Shown: positions 26,924 through 35,721, counted from the first letter of the stretch. The stretch is 64,000 bases of DNA from an uncultured Aquimarina sp. (GCA_947500845.1 CANMTP010000002.1:124001-188000); one strand, 5' to 3'. Translations and numbers: made by a program. The notes: generated by a model from the sequence alone, not told the origin.

Positions 26924-29305
26924 ATGGAATCAAATATGATCTTTGTGCCAATTGCATTGGCAATTTTGGGGTTGCTTTTCATGTTTATCAAAATGGCTTG
27001 GGTAAAAAAACAAGCTCCGGGTAGTGAAAAAATGCAGGAAATTTCTAAAAGCATTAAAGAAGGAGCCCTTGCATTCCTTGCTGCAGAATACAGGTTATTA
27101 GTAATTTTTGTTGTTATCGCTTCTACAGCCCTTTTTGGTATTTCGTTATTAGTACCTACTACTAGCTGGATGATTGTTCCGGCTTTTGTTTTTGGAGCTA
27201 TATTTTCTGCTCTTGCTGGTAATATCGGTATGCGTGTGGCAACTGAGGCTAATGCGAGAACAGCTGAAGCTGCAAAAACAAGCCTTCCGCAGGCATTAAA
27301 AGTATCCTTTGGAGGAGGAACAGTAATGGGCCTTGGGGTAGCAGGACTTGCAGTACTTGGTCTTAGTTTGTTTTTCATGTTCTTTACCAATCAATTTATG
27401 GGAGCCGACGGTTCTTTCTATGATAATATGACCATTGTATTAGAAGCACTTGCCGGATTTTCGCTTGGTGCAGAATCTATTGCACTTTTTGCTCGTGTTG
27501 GTGGAGGTATCTATACAAAAGCTGCCGATGTAGGTGCCGATCTTGTAGGTAAAGTGGAAGCTGGTATTCCAGAAGATGATCCTCGTAACCCAGCAACTAT
27601 TGCAGATAACGTTGGCGATAACGTAGGTGATGTTGCAGGAATGGGTGCAGATTTATTTGGTTCTTATGTGGCAACGGTTCTAGCAGCTATGGTACTGGGT
27701 AACTATTTGATAAGAGACATGTCTCAAATTACTCAATTTACAGATGCTTTCGGAAATATGGGACCTATATTACTGCCTATTGTGATTGCAGGAGTCGGTA
27801 TTTTGGCTTCGATTATAGGAACATTCTTAGTAGGTGTAAAAAATAATGATGCTAAAGAAGCACAAGTACAAAAAGCCTTGGATTTAGGAAATTGGGTAGC
27901 GATCATTTTAACTATGATAGCGAGTTACTTTTTGATTCAATATATGTTACCGGAAACACTAACCATGAATTTCTTTGGTGAAGGTGCTAAAGAAATTCCT
28001 TCTATGAATGTGTTCTATGCTACACTTATTGGTCTTGCAGTAGGTGCACTTATTTCTGTAGTAACAGCTTACTATACAAGTTTAGGCAAAAAACCTGTTA
28101 TGGACATCGTTCAAAACAGTTCTACAGGCGCAGCTACCAACATTATTGCTGGTCTTGCTGTCGGAATGAAATCTACTTTTCTTTCTGTAATTCTATTTGC
28201 AGCCGCTATTTATGGATCATATGAGTTAGCAGGTTTCTACGGAGTAGCATTAGCTGCTTCGGCAATGATGGCGACTACTGCAATGCAATTAGCTATCGAT
28301 GCCTTTGGACCTATCGCTGATAACGCAGGAGGCGTTGCTGAGATGAGTGAACTAGAAGATCATGTGCGTGAACGTACAGATATTCTGGACTCTGTTGGAA
28401 ATACGACTGCGGCAGTGGGTAAAGGCTTTGCAATAGCATCTGCAGCCCTAACTGCGCTAGCACTATTTGCAGCGTATGTTACCTTTACGGGAATCGATGG
28501 TATCAATATTTTTAAAGCCGATGTATTAGCTATGCTGTTTGTTGGGGGAATGATTCCTGTAGTATTCTCTGCCCTAGCCATGAAATCTGTGGGTAAAGCA
28601 GCTATGGAAATGGTACACGAGGTTCGCCGCCAGTTTAGAGAAATTCCTGGAATTATGGAAGGCACTGGAACGCCAGAATACGCAAAGTGTGTAGACATCT
28701 CTACAAAAGCTGCTTTAAAGGAGATGATCTTACCTGGATTAATCACCATTATTACCCCTATTATTATTGGTCTATTGTTTGGTGCCGAACCTCTTGGAGG
28801 ATATATGGCCGGAGTTTGTGTTTCGGGTGTAATGTGGGCAATTTTTCAGAATAATGCCGGAGGTGCATGGGATAATGCCAAAAAATCATTTGAGGCAGGA
28901 GTTGAAATTGATGGAGAAATGACCTATAAAGGCTCTGATGCACACAAAGCTGCAGTAACCGGCGATACGGTCGGAGATCCTTTTAAAGATACTTCTGGCC
29001 CGTCAATGAACATTTTAATCAAATTAACTTGTTTGGTAGGTTTGGTTATCGCTCCCATTTTAGGAGGACATACCGAAGAGTCTGCAGTAGCCGATCAAGA
29101 CATTGAGATCATCCATACTTCGACAAATGAAATTGCTGAAAAGAAGATCGAAGTCACTATGAAAATGGATGGAGAACTAGCAACAGCCACAGTTACTTTC
29201 GAAACTTCAGAAAATGGAAAGGTAAAACGTGAAGTTAGAGAGTTAGAAGGTTCTGAAGCGGAAATTAAAGCGGAAATCAAACAAATTGAAGCCTCCCTTA
29301 AATAA
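26924..29305 (+). CDS. hppA: Membrane-bound ion-pumping pyrophosphatase (K+-dependent type)
   Basis: A 793-residue polytopic pump that uses PPi hydrolysis to move H+ or Na+ across the membrane. The catalytic loop is complete: [40 protein letters not shown] and [10 protein letters not shown], with a later [19 protein letters not shown]. The [13 protein letters not shown] motif has Ala where K+-independent enzymes have Lys, so this is the K+-dependent class; that class includes both Na+ and H+ pumps. After the last membrane helix (near [10 protein letters not shown]) is an extra hydrophilic tail of about 70 residues ([18 protein letters not shown] to the end) not needed for the core. It has its own terminator. 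Confidence 0.95.
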   Translation: MESNMIFVPIALAILGLLFMFIKMAWVKKQAPGSEKMQEISKSIKEGALAFLAAEYRLLVIFVVIASTALFGISLLVPTTSWMIVPAFVFGAIFSALAGNIGMRVATEANARTAEAAKTSLPQALKVSFGGGTVMGLGVAGLAVLGLSLFFMFFTNQFMGADGSFYDNMTIVLEALAGFSLGAESIALFARVGGGIYTKAADVGADLVGKVEAGIPEDDPRNPATIADNVGDNVGDVAGMGADLFGSYVATVLAAMVLGNYLIRDMSQITQFTDAFGNMGPILLPIVIAGVGILASIIGTFLVGVKNNDAKEAQVQKALDLGNWVAIILTMIASYFLIQYMLPETLTMNFFGEGAKEIPSMNVFYATLIGLAVGALISVVTAYYTSLGKKPVMDIVQNSSTGAATNIIAGLAVGMKSTFLSVILFAAAIYGSYELAGFYGVALAASAMMATTAMQLAIDAFGPIADNAGGVAEMSELEDHVRERTDILDSVGNTTAAVGKGFAIASAALTALALFAAYVTFTGIDGINIFKADVLAMLFVGGMIPVVFSALAMKSVGKAAMEMVHEVRRQFREIPGIMEGTGTPEYAKCVDISTKAALKEMILPGLITIITPIIIGLLFGAEPLGGYMAGVCVSGVMWAIFQNNAGGAWDNAKKSFEAGVEIDGEMTYKGSDAHKAAVTGDTVGDPFKDTSGPSMNILIKLTCLVGLVIAPILGGHTEESAVADQDIEIIHTSTNEIAEKKIEVTMKMDGELATATVTFETSENGKVKREVRELEGSEAEIKAEIKQIEASLK

Positions 29306-29326
29306 AAAAGTTAAAAATTACAGTAC

Positions 29327-29356
29327 AACAACCTCGCTCCTTTAAGCGAGGTTGTT
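29327..29356 (+). terminator. Terminator after hppA
   Basis: AACAACCTCGCT and AGCGAGGTTGTT pair over 12 bp with a CCTTTA loop, followed by a T-rich stretch (TATTTTTAT). It lies 22 nt after the hppA stop. Confidence 0.88.
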
Positions 29357-29385
29357 TATTTTTATGTCAAAATCTATTTTTCTAT

Positions 29386-30387
29386 ATGTTCAGAAAAAAG
29401 GCTTTACGAATAAATACCTACTTAGGATATGGTACTGAAAATAACTTTCATGCCAAAGGCAGAGCACTAGAGGATGAAAATGTGAGTTTCGATCTGAATC
29501 AAAAAACATTTAAAACTCTAAAAAATATATATAAGCAATTAGAAAGTGACGAGATAAGAAATGCTCAAATAGAATTAAAACTTTCTAACGGAAATATTTA
29601 TGAAACTATTAGTGATAAAGAAGGATACTATCACTTTGATATTACCACTGAAAAACTTGAAGAATTAACAGATAAGGAAGGGTGGTTACCGTATGCCGTA
29701 TCCTATCAAGAAAATCACAGTTCTCGTAAAATCAGTAGAAATAATATTTTTCCCGGTAGTATGCTAATTCCTTCCAAACAAGCGGAATTTGGAATAATAA
29801 GTGATATAGATGATACTATATTGCATACTGGTGTCGCTTCTTTATTTAAATGGAGAGTAATCGCAAATACAGTATTTAAAAATTTTGATAAAAGATTACC
29901 TATACAAGGTACTGTTCATTTTTATCAAAAATTAAGGCTCGGGAAGAATAATCTTGCTGTGAATCCTTTCTTTTATGTTAGTAACAGTCCTTGGAATCTA
30001 TATGACTATCTAACTGCTTTTTTTGAAAAACATCTTTTTCCTAAAGGCCCCATTCTATTACGAGATTTTAGAACACCATTTGATAAAACGCCAAAACCAA
30101 AAATGCCGCATAAACAATCAGAAATTTTAAATCTTCTGAAAATGTATCCTGACATGAAATTTGTTTTAATTGGGGATAGTGGAGAAAAGGACGCAGATAT
30201 TTATACCAAAACAGCCGAAGAATTTCCAGGCCGAATTTTGGCAATTTATTTAAGAAACGTAAATCATCGCCGAAAAGAAAAAAGAATCAAAAAAATCATA
30301 CAATCTTTTGATGCCGCTCCCATTCTACTCGTTCATAGCTATGATCAAGTCATTGAACATGCTAAAAAGACCGGACTCATCACCTAG
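29386..30387 (+). CDS. App1/DUF2183 family putative phosphatidate phosphatase
   Basis: A 333-residue protein with a C-terminal App1-like domain (DUF2183) of the HAD superfamily. The catalytic DxD motif is in FGIISDIDDTILHTGV (about residues 135-150), followed by FFYVSNSPWNLYDYL and the motif III region KFVLIGDSGEKDADIY. In yeast App1 dephosphorylates phosphatidic acid at actin patches; bacterial members are assumed to act on lipid phosphates. The N-terminal about 120 residues form a beta-rich domain (IELKLSNGNIYE, DKEGYYHFDI). Its stop codon overlaps that of the convergent repressor gene by 3-4 nt. Confidence 0.88.
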   Translation: MFRKKALRINTYLGYGTENNFHAKGRALEDENVSFDLNQKTFKTLKNIYKQLESDEIRNAQIELKLSNGNIYETISDKEGYYHFDITTEKLEELTDKEGWLPYAVSYQENHSSRKISRNNIFPGSMLIPSKQAEFGIISDIDDTILHTGVASLFKWRVIANTVFKNFDKRLPIQGTVHFYQKLRLGKNNLAVNPFFYVSNSPWNLYDYLTAFFEKHLFPKGPILLRDFRTPFDKTPKPKMPHKQSEILNLLKMYPDMKFVLIGDSGEKDADIYTKTAEEFPGRILAIYLRNVNHRRKEKRIKKIIQSFDAAPILLVHSYDQVIEHAKKTGLIT

Positions 30388-31151
30388 CTTTTCATACTTC
30401 TAACCTCAGAGGTTAAAGCAACCATTGCTTCTTGCAATTGTTTCATACTGGCTGTATCTGAATTAGCATCAATATTAAAACTAAGTTTACTATTCACCTC
30501 CCATAACTCAACTATCTGATGAGTCTGAATATTATAAGGTAAATATTCTGAATTCAACGAAATTAACGTAAGTACAGAAGCATCTTCATTTTTTCGGATT
30601 TTCTTTACTACTACGCTGTCTTCGAGAACAACAACACAAATTGCATGGTTACCAATTTCAGAAAGATTATTTACGGCCTTACCAATCACCCACTCTTTTG
30701 GTTCTAAAACAGGCATCATACTGTCCCCTTCTACCTGAAATCCACGGTAGGTAGCATTACGATATTCTGGTAAAGGGATATCAAATGCAGGCAATTGTTG
30801 GTACCAATCCACATCTTGAACGTTATGAGGGTATCCCGCTGCAGCTTTGACATTTACCAAAACTATATTCTCATTATTCTGAGAATCTACGGTAATTACT
30901 TTAGGAGATACGTCTCCTTGATACAGTTGGATTTTTTTCTGGTTACTTTCTCCAAATAACCATAATGGATTAACATTAAACTCTTGTAATAGCCTGGCTA
31001 CAACTTTCCCCGAAATTTTAGTCTTCCCCCTTTCAATATCTGCTGTAGAATTTTTTATTTGTAAAACCTCAGCAAAATCAGATTGGGTGTAATGATTCTC
31101 TTCGCGAATTTGTTTAAATCGCTTAATTGTTTGGTCAGTTAAATTATCCAT
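30384..31151 (-). CDS. XRE-S24 repressor with self-cleavage residues (LexA/CI-like)
   Basis: A 255-residue regulator. Residues about 9-65 are an XRE helix-turn-helix (IKRFKQIREENHYTQSDFAEVL). A hinge follows with Ala105-Gly106 (VKAAAGYPHN), a plausible autocleavage bond. The S24 domain has the nucleophile Ser144 in VEGDSMMPVL and the general-base Lys183/184 in VVVKKIR. Spacings (38 and 39 residues) match LexA, UmuD and phage CI, so RecA-stimulated self-cleavage on DNA damage is expected (inference). A C-terminal tail of about 35 residues may dimerise. It is divergent from the DUF559-radical SAM operon, whose promoter region carries two palindromes that are likely operators. Confidence 0.88.
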   Translation of the reverse strand: MDNLTDQTIKRFKQIREENHYTQSDFAEVLQIKNSTADIERGKTKISGKVVARLLQEFNVNPLWLFGESNQKKIQLYQGDVSPKVITVDSQNNENIVLVNVKAAAGYPHNVQDVDWYQQLPAFDIPLPEYRNATYRGFQVEGDSMMPVLEPKEWVIGKAVNNLSEIGNHAICVVVLEDSVVVKKIRKNEDASVLTLISLNSEYLPYNIQTHQIVELWEVNSKLSFNIDANSDTASMKQLQEAMVALTSEVRSMKS

Positions 31152-31312
31152 ACACTCAGGATTTTTAATTATTATTTCATCTGTAATTTTTTTTATTTGT
31201 CAGATGGAATTCGCCATTAAACATTTCGATTTGTACCGTCCTAATTATTATGGCTTATTTCACAAACACACCTTTTAGGATTTGGGATAATTAGTAACAA
31301 AGATAATAGATT

Positions 31313-31372
31313 TTGGAATATTTCCAATTTTAACATAATTATATTTTAATTTTTATGGAAAAATTCCATAAA
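31313..31372. promoter_or_regulatory. Two GGAA-N3-TTCC palindromes, likely operators
   Basis: The first site is TTGGAATATTTCCAA (31313-31327), a perfect 6-3-6 inverted repeat. The second (31352-31372) has arms TTTATGGAA and TTCCATAAA around three A, a perfect 9-3-9 repeat. Both share the core GGAA-N3-TTCC, and a third half-site TTTGGAAAAATT follows at 31373. They are 39-43 nt apart centre to centre, close to four helical turns, which suits cooperative repressor binding. They lie 30-90 nt before the DUF559 ATG and about 160-220 nt before the repressor's own start. Confidence 0.65.
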
Positions 31373-31403
31373 TTTGGAAAAATTACAACTAAATCAACCT
31401 TCT

Positions 31404-31787
31404 ATGTCATCACAAATCATCCCGCTGTATAAAAAAGTCCCAGAAAAAGTTATTAGACATTCTCTCAATAATACTATTAAAAGTATTGATGTACTCACCA
31501 CTAAATTAAAAGAAAAAGGGTATCATTTCTTAAGAAATCAACATATTGATAGATATATTTTCAATTTTTATTGCCCAAACCTTAAAATTGCAATAGAAAT
31601 TGATGGTTATGCACATGAGTTTCAGGATATACATAATCTTGATGCCCCTAAAAAATTATATATTTCTTCCTTAGGGATTACCGTACTGAGATTTACAGAC
31701 TATCAGGTATTAGTAGATATTGACGAGATTTTCAGGGCTATTAAAAATCAAGTACAACGAGCAACAACAACTTCTTATGTCGTTTGA
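31404..31787 (+). CDS. DUF559 (Vsr-like nuclease fold) protein
   Basis: A 127-residue protein with a DUF559 domain, related to very-short-patch repair and restriction-type endonucleases. The core IAIEIDGYAHEF gives the acidic active-site residues, and LGITVLRFTDYQVLVDIDEIF gives the usual end of the fold. The ATG at 31404 is chosen; a TTG at 31374 would put the start inside the operator region. Its last 11 nt overlap the start of the radical SAM gene in another frame, so the two are probably translated together. This is a reason to think it belongs to the same DNA-processing system, since free-standing DUF559 genes are often mobile-element-like passengers. Confidence 0.85.
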   Translation: MSSQIIPLYKKVPEKVIRHSLNNTIKSIDVLTTKLKEKGYHFLRNQHIDRYIFNFYCPNLKIAIEIDGYAHEFQDIHNLDAPKKLYISSLGITVLRFTDYQVLVDIDEIFRAIKNQVQRATTTSYVV

Positions 31788-33039
31788 TCGAACAAGAGAA
31801 AAACTTTCGATTCTGGCAGACGCGGCAAAATATGATGTTTCTTGTGCCAGCAGCGGTGGTAAAAGAGCCAATCAAAACAAGGGGCTTGGTAATAATACAG
31901 GTATGGGTATTTGTCATAGCTACACTGAAGATGGTCGCTGCGTTTCACTATTAAAAATCCTACTTACCAATCATTGTATTTACGACTGTGCGTATTGCGT
32001 TACTCGTAAAAGCAATGACATTAAACGAGCTGCTTTTAAAATACAAGAAGTAGTAGATCTTACTATCAATTTTTATCGAAGAAACTATATAGAAGGGTTG
32101 TTCTTAAGCTCTGGAATCTTCAAAAATGCCGATTATACTATGGAGCGTTTGGTTTCTGTAGCCAAAAAGCTTCGACTGGAAGAAAATTTTAACGGATATA
32201 TTCATCTTAAATCAATTCCTGGTGCCAGTGATGAATTGATGCGAGAAGCAGGATTATATGCCGACCGGTTAAGCGTCAACATTGAAATCCCAACTGTATC
32301 CGGATTAAAACTTCTGGCACCCGATAAAAAACACGAGGATTTCATAAAACCTATGAAAAAGGTTAAAAATGAAATCATTCAGTATAAAGCAGAGCGAAAA
32401 ATCATTAAAAGCACGCCCAGGTACGCTCCTGCGGGTCAAAGTACACAAATGATTATTGGTGCAACCGGAGAAAGCGATCGGGATATTATGTATTCTGCCA
32501 CTTACTACTACAAAAAATTTGATATGAGACGAGTATACTATTCTGGTTATGTACCAGTACTAGCAGATGATCGTTTACCTTCACTCGGTACCGAAGTCCC
32601 AATGCTTAGAGAGAATAGATTGTATCAAACAGACTGGTTGCTTCGGTTTTATGGCTTCTCTGTTAACGAAATACTAAATGAATCCCACAAAAATCTTGAG
32701 TTAGATATTGATCCTAAATTGAGTTGGGCACTTCGTAATTTACACCTTTTTCCTATCGATATTAATCGAGCAGACAAAAGAATGATAGCTCGTGTTCCAG
32801 GAATTGGTATGCAATCAGTATATAAAATCGAACAGGCTAGAAAATTTAGAAATCTGGATTGGTCTCATCTCAAGGCTATAGGTATCGCTCTTAATAGAGC
32901 TCAATATTTTATTACCTGTAACTCCAAGGATTTTTATACAAAGGATCTTTCTGCCGTAGCATTAAAAAATATAGTACTGAAAAACTCTAACAGCAAATAC
33001 AAAAAGCATTTTAACCAGCAGTTAAGCTTGTTCTCTTAA
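31777..33039 (+). CDS. Putative DNA modification/repair radical SAM protein
   Basis: A 420-residue radical SAM enzyme of the TIGR03916 type. The 4Fe-4S motif CX3CX2C is Cys67, Cys71 and Cys74 (HCIYDCAYC), and three further cysteines precede it (23, 46, 55). The N-terminus FDRTREKLSILADAAKYDVS and the GKRANQNKG/GMGICHSYT segments are hallmarks. Near the C-terminus is a helix-hairpin-helix (RMIARVPGIGMQSVYKIEQA), a DNA-binding motif. Radical chemistry on a DNA base or lesion is therefore expected, but the reaction is not known. The start at 31777 (MSFDRTREK) overlaps the DUF559 gene by 11 nt, and the partner protein gene follows after 15 nt. Confidence 0.9.
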   Translation: MSFDRTREKLSILADAAKYDVSCASSGGKRANQNKGLGNNTGMGICHSYTEDGRCVSLLKILLTNHCIYDCAYCVTRKSNDIKRAAFKIQEVVDLTINFYRRNYIEGLFLSSGIFKNADYTMERLVSVAKKLRLEENFNGYIHLKSIPGASDELMREAGLYADRLSVNIEIPTVSGLKLLAPDKKHEDFIKPMKKVKNEIIQYKAERKIIKSTPRYAPAGQSTQMIIGATGESDRDIMYSATYYYKKFDMRRVYYSGYVPVLADDRLPSLGTEVPMLRENRLYQTDWLLRFYGFSVNEILNESHKNLELDIDPKLSWALRNLHLFPIDINRADKRMIARVPGIGMQSVYKIEQARKFRNLDWSHLKAIGIALNRAQYFITCNSKDFYTKDLSAVALKNIVLKNSNSKYKKHFNQQLSLFS

Positions 33040-33054
33040 AAAAATCCAAGGCTT

Positions 33055-33828
33055 ATGAATCCACAAACAATATTGATTTATGACGGTACTTTTGATGGTT
33101 TTTTGTCTTGCGTTTTTATGGTATATGATCAAAAATTATCAGACCCGATAATAAGAAAACATTATCAAACTAATAATCAACTTTTCACAATAGCAGAAGA
33201 TATCATCACTCAAAAAAATCAAGCTCGACGAGTTTGGAATGGGTTTAAGTTAAAAACTACTTCTAGTGAACAAAGAGATTTTTTTAAAGCTTTTTTAAGC
33301 GAAATTAAAGGTGTTGAAAACACATTACTAAACTACATGAGAACAGTTTTTATGAAAGAATCGAATAAGAATATAGATTTTAGCAATAAAGACATTCTTA
33401 AAATAAGTCAGGTTGCACGTATGGTGGGTAGAGAAAAACACAGAATGGAGGCTTTTGTGCGATTTCAATTAACCAAAGACAACATCTATGTAGCTACGGT
33501 ATCTCCAGATTTTAATGTGCTTCCCTTAATTATTGATCACTTTAAAGATCGCTATGCAGATCAAAAATGGTTGATATTTGATACCACAAGAAAATATGGA
33601 ATCTTTTATGACCTTGATACTCCAGAAATTATAACATTCGAAGATTTAAAAGGTATCAATACCAAGACTATAAAGGATAGTTATAGTGATCAAGAAGTGA
33701 ATTTTCAAAAATTGTGGAATTCCTATTACAAAAACGTTACTATTACATCCCGAAAAAACAAAAAACTACACTTGCAACACCTTCCTAAGCGATACTGGAA
33801 ATATCTAACCGAAAAAAACACTATCTAA
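33055..33828 (+). CDS. DUF4130/TIGR03915 putative DNA repair partner protein
   Basis: A 257-residue protein matching the family always found beside this radical SAM enzyme. It begins ILIYDGTFDGFLSCVF, the family hallmark, and has VARMVGREKHRMEAFVRFQL and LPLIIDHFKDRYADQKWLIFD. In many bacteria the domain is fused to or next to a uracil-DNA-glycosylase-like domain (TIGR03914); no such domain is present here, so the glycosylase is absent from this locus or encoded elsewhere. Last gene of the three-gene operon. Cytosolic, no known activity. Confidence 0.9.
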   Translation: MNPQTILIYDGTFDGFLSCVFMVYDQKLSDPIIRKHYQTNNQLFTIAEDIITQKNQARRVWNGFKLKTTSSEQRDFFKAFLSEIKGVENTLLNYMRTVFMKESNKNIDFSNKDILKISQVARMVGREKHRMEAFVRFQLTKDNIYVATVSPDFNVLPLIIDHFKDRYADQKWLIFDTTRKYGIFYDLDTPEIITFEDLKGINTKTIKDSYSDQEVNFQKLWNSYYKNVTITSRKNKKLHLQHLPKRYWKYLTEKNTI

Positions 33829-33940
33829 CCTCTTATTGCTTTAATCTTCTCCTAAAACTTTACTTTTATAATACAGTATAACATACTAAAAGTGTGGATT
33901 TTTTCCCCATTATTATTTTTAAATAAACGAAATAAAGTAC

Positions 33941-33948
33941 TATGTTTG
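33941..33948 (+). promoter_or_regulatory. -7 promoter element for the heptad-repeat lipoprotein
   Basis: TATGTTTG matches TAnnTTTG and lies 35 nt upstream of the ATG at 33983. A -33 TTG is not obvious. Confidence 0.45.
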
Positions 33949-33982
33949 ACGTTAAGTAACCAATTAACTATATCTATTTATT

Positions 33983-34315
33983 ATGAAAAAAGTATTTTTA
34001 GGAGCTTTAGCTCTAACGTTTGCTCTTTCAGTTACATCATGTAGAGAAACTGCTAATAAAACAGAAGAAGCTGCAGAGAACGCTGAAAACGCAATTGAAA
34101 ATGCAGCCGAAGAAACAGCAGAAGCTACAGAAAACGCTATAGAAAAAGCTGGAGAGGTGCTTAACGAAGCTGGAGAAGCACTAGAAAATGCGGGTGAAGA
34201 GGCTGAAGAAGCAGCAGAAAAAGCTGTAGAGGAAGCCGATAAGGCTTTGGAAAAAGCTGGAGAAGCCATAGAAAAAGCCGGAAAGGACACTAAAGACGCT
34301 ATTAAGAAAAATTAA
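33983..34315 (+). CDS. Small Ala/Glu-rich lipoprotein with heptad repeats
   Basis: A 110-residue predicted lipoprotein. The signal MKKVFLGALALTFALSVTSC ends with a good lipobox (VTSC). The rest is almost wholly Ala, Glu, Asn and Lys in seven-residue units such as AIEKAGE, VLNEAGE, ALENAGE, EAEEAAE and KALEKAG, predicting one long amphipathic helix or coiled coil with no bulky core residues. It resembles LEA-like and apolipoprotein-like stress or membrane-surface proteins in composition only. The low-complexity sequence gives a long false frame on the other strand. Its own -7 box and terminator suggest a single-gene unit. Confidence 0.85.
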   Translation: MKKVFLGALALTFALSVTSCRETANKTEEAAENAENAIENAAEETAEATENAIEKAGEVLNEAGEALENAGEEAEEAAEKAVEEADKALEKAGEAIEKAGKDTKDAIKKN

Positions 34316-34341
34316 TAGTCTTGTTTTTAAGAGATTTTTTC

Positions 34342-34379
34342 AAAGCCACTCTGAAGATATTAGGGTGGCTTTATTTTTT
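34342..34379 (+). terminator. Terminator after the heptad-repeat lipoprotein
   Basis: AAAGCCAC and GTGGCTTT pair over 8 bp (extended by CT/AG) and are followed by ATTTTTT. Convergent nitroreductase transcripts may also end here. Confidence 0.8.
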
Positions 34380-34397
34380 AAAGAACCTCTGTCGGAA

Positions 34398-34973
34398 TTA
34401 GTCGAGCCACTCAGTTTTATCTTCAAATGGAGTACGTTTTGATGTCAAATTTTCGTCAAGATCATAATTACCAAGATAAAAGAAACCTAAACAACGCTCT
34501 CCTTCCTCAAAATCAAAAAAATCATGCATGTAGTTAATTAACTTTGGACTGCTCCAATAGCAACCAATCCCATGAGCAGAACAAAGTAACCACATGTTCT
34601 GTACAGCCATTGCTGTAGATGCTATCTCTTCCCACTCTGGGATTCGTTCTTTTAGATCCCGCTGCATACAAATAGCGATCATAGCACTAGCTGATTTACA
34701 ATTATTGAATATTTTTTTATGTTTAAATGGTGAGAAATCCGCATCAGGCGTGATATCGGTGTAGGTATTAGACAAAAACTCTCCCAATTTATCTTTTGCT
34801 TCTCCTTGCACAACTTTAAAACGCCATGGCTGCGTTAACTTATGCGTGGGAGCCCAATTTGCATGATCTAATAGCAATTTGATAAACTCTTTTGAAACAG
34901 GTACATCATTATATTGAGCTGGAAAAACAGATCTTCTATTTTTAATAATGTCATGTATATTTGTATGAATCAT
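34398..34973 (-). CDS. Nitroreductase family protein
   Basis: A 191-residue FMN-dependent oxidoreductase of the nitroreductase family. It has the FMN-phosphate-binding IIKNRRSVFPAQY, LLDHANWAPTHKLTQPWRF with the usual Asn/Trp pattern, ASTAMAVQNMWLLCSAHGIG, and FFYLGNYD near the end. Such enzymes reduce nitro compounds, quinones or flavins with NAD(P)H. It is the YdjA-like short class. It stands alone and converges with the lipoprotein gene. Substrate unknown. Confidence 0.9.
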   Translation of the reverse strand: MIHTNIHDIIKNRRSVFPAQYNDVPVSKEFIKLLLDHANWAPTHKLTQPWRFKVVQGEAKDKLGEFLSNTYTDITPDADFSPFKHKKIFNNCKSASAMIAICMQRDLKERIPEWEEIASTAMAVQNMWLLCSAHGIGCYWSSPKLINYMHDFFDFEEGERCLGFFYLGNYDLDENLTSKRTPFEDKTEWLD

Positions 34974-35289
34974 GTTCCTTTTTTTTTGTAAAGTTATTAC
35001 TATTCTTAGGACTAAAACTATTGTTATAATTTATTTAATACTATGGTAGCTCTGCAAGTTCGGGTGTATACCTTCAGAAAGGCTTAACAACTTAGCTTTA
35101 AAGGTATATCTTTAACGAGTACTTTTACAAAGCCTTAAACTGATCAATACTTTTTTTGGTAATCATTATCAGTTAAAAAAAGTGATATCGTCCCATTGTC
35201 ATAAAAGTAATTGAAAACAGTAAGAGTAAAGAATTCACAGTAAGTAAAAAACCTTTTTTCAGAAGTGTCCAAAAATAGACATTTAACTT
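34974..35289. other. Gene-free stretch of about 315 nt
   Basis: Nothing coding is seen. The DNA is AT-rich with a few short words (AAGGCTTAAC, AAGCCTTAAAC) that echo each other in inverted form near 35080 and 35130, and a T-run at 35151. It probably holds promoters for the divergent nitroreductase and membrane-protein genes, but no clean promoter box could be picked. Confidence 0.45.
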
Positions 35290-35721
35290 ATGAAGACATT
35301 AATAAATAAACTTGTAATCACACTAAAGAAAACTCCTAAAACTTTACTACTTTGCTATGTGGTCATCTATTTTTTATGGGGGATGGGAATGAATCGTTTT
35401 GGTACCGAAATGGAAATTGCAAGATTTAGCCATTGGTGGCAGGTGATAACCTGCTACATTTTTTATATGGTTCCTATATCTATACTGCTTAAACAATATT
35501 CCTTTTTTGAACAGTACGCCTATGGACTCGTAGCTATGGGAATCCTTGAATTTTTAGGATATTGGCTTCAAACTTCGTATATCTATCCCAATAATATTTT
35601 GGATAAAATCTTCAACCCACAAAACTTTAGTTTAGGAATGGCTTTGTTTTTTGCCTTGTATTTTCCTGCTGGAAACTGGCTTGTTTCAAAAGTTCATAGC
35701 AGAATTTTTTATAAGAAATAA
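35290..35721 (+). CDS. Small integral membrane protein of unknown function
   Basis: A 143-residue protein with four predicted membrane helices: about 17-35 (TLLLCYVVIYFLWGMGM), 47-65 (WWQVITCYIFYMVPISILL), 72-92 (EQYAYGLVAMGILEFLGYW) and 112-130 (MALFFALYFPAGNWLV). The termini are basic. I do not recognise a family. It converges with the pentapeptide gene with only 5 nt between the stops. The regular ATG start and clear topology make it a real gene. Confidence 0.7.
   Translation: MKTLINKLVITLKKTPKTLLLCYVVIYFLWGMGMNRFGTEMEIARFSHWWQVITCYIFYMVPISILLKQYSFFEQYAYGLVAMGILEFLGYWLQTSYIYPNNILDKIFNPQNFSLGMALFFALYFPAGNWLVSKVHSRIFYKK

Noticed and set aside
26905..27390. 161-codon minus-strand frame at the start of hppA
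   Set aside because: It mirrors the hydrophobic codons of the membrane pyrophosphatase and has no family features.
33964..34290. Long minus-strand open frame opposite the heptad-repeat lipoprotein
   Set aside because: It is an antisense shadow of Ala/Glu codons giving Ser/Ala-rich nonsense without a plausible start context.
33983..34315. Repeat array that might be a CRISPR or minisatellite
   Set aside because: The repeats are at protein level (heptads); the DNA units are not regular and there are no spacers.
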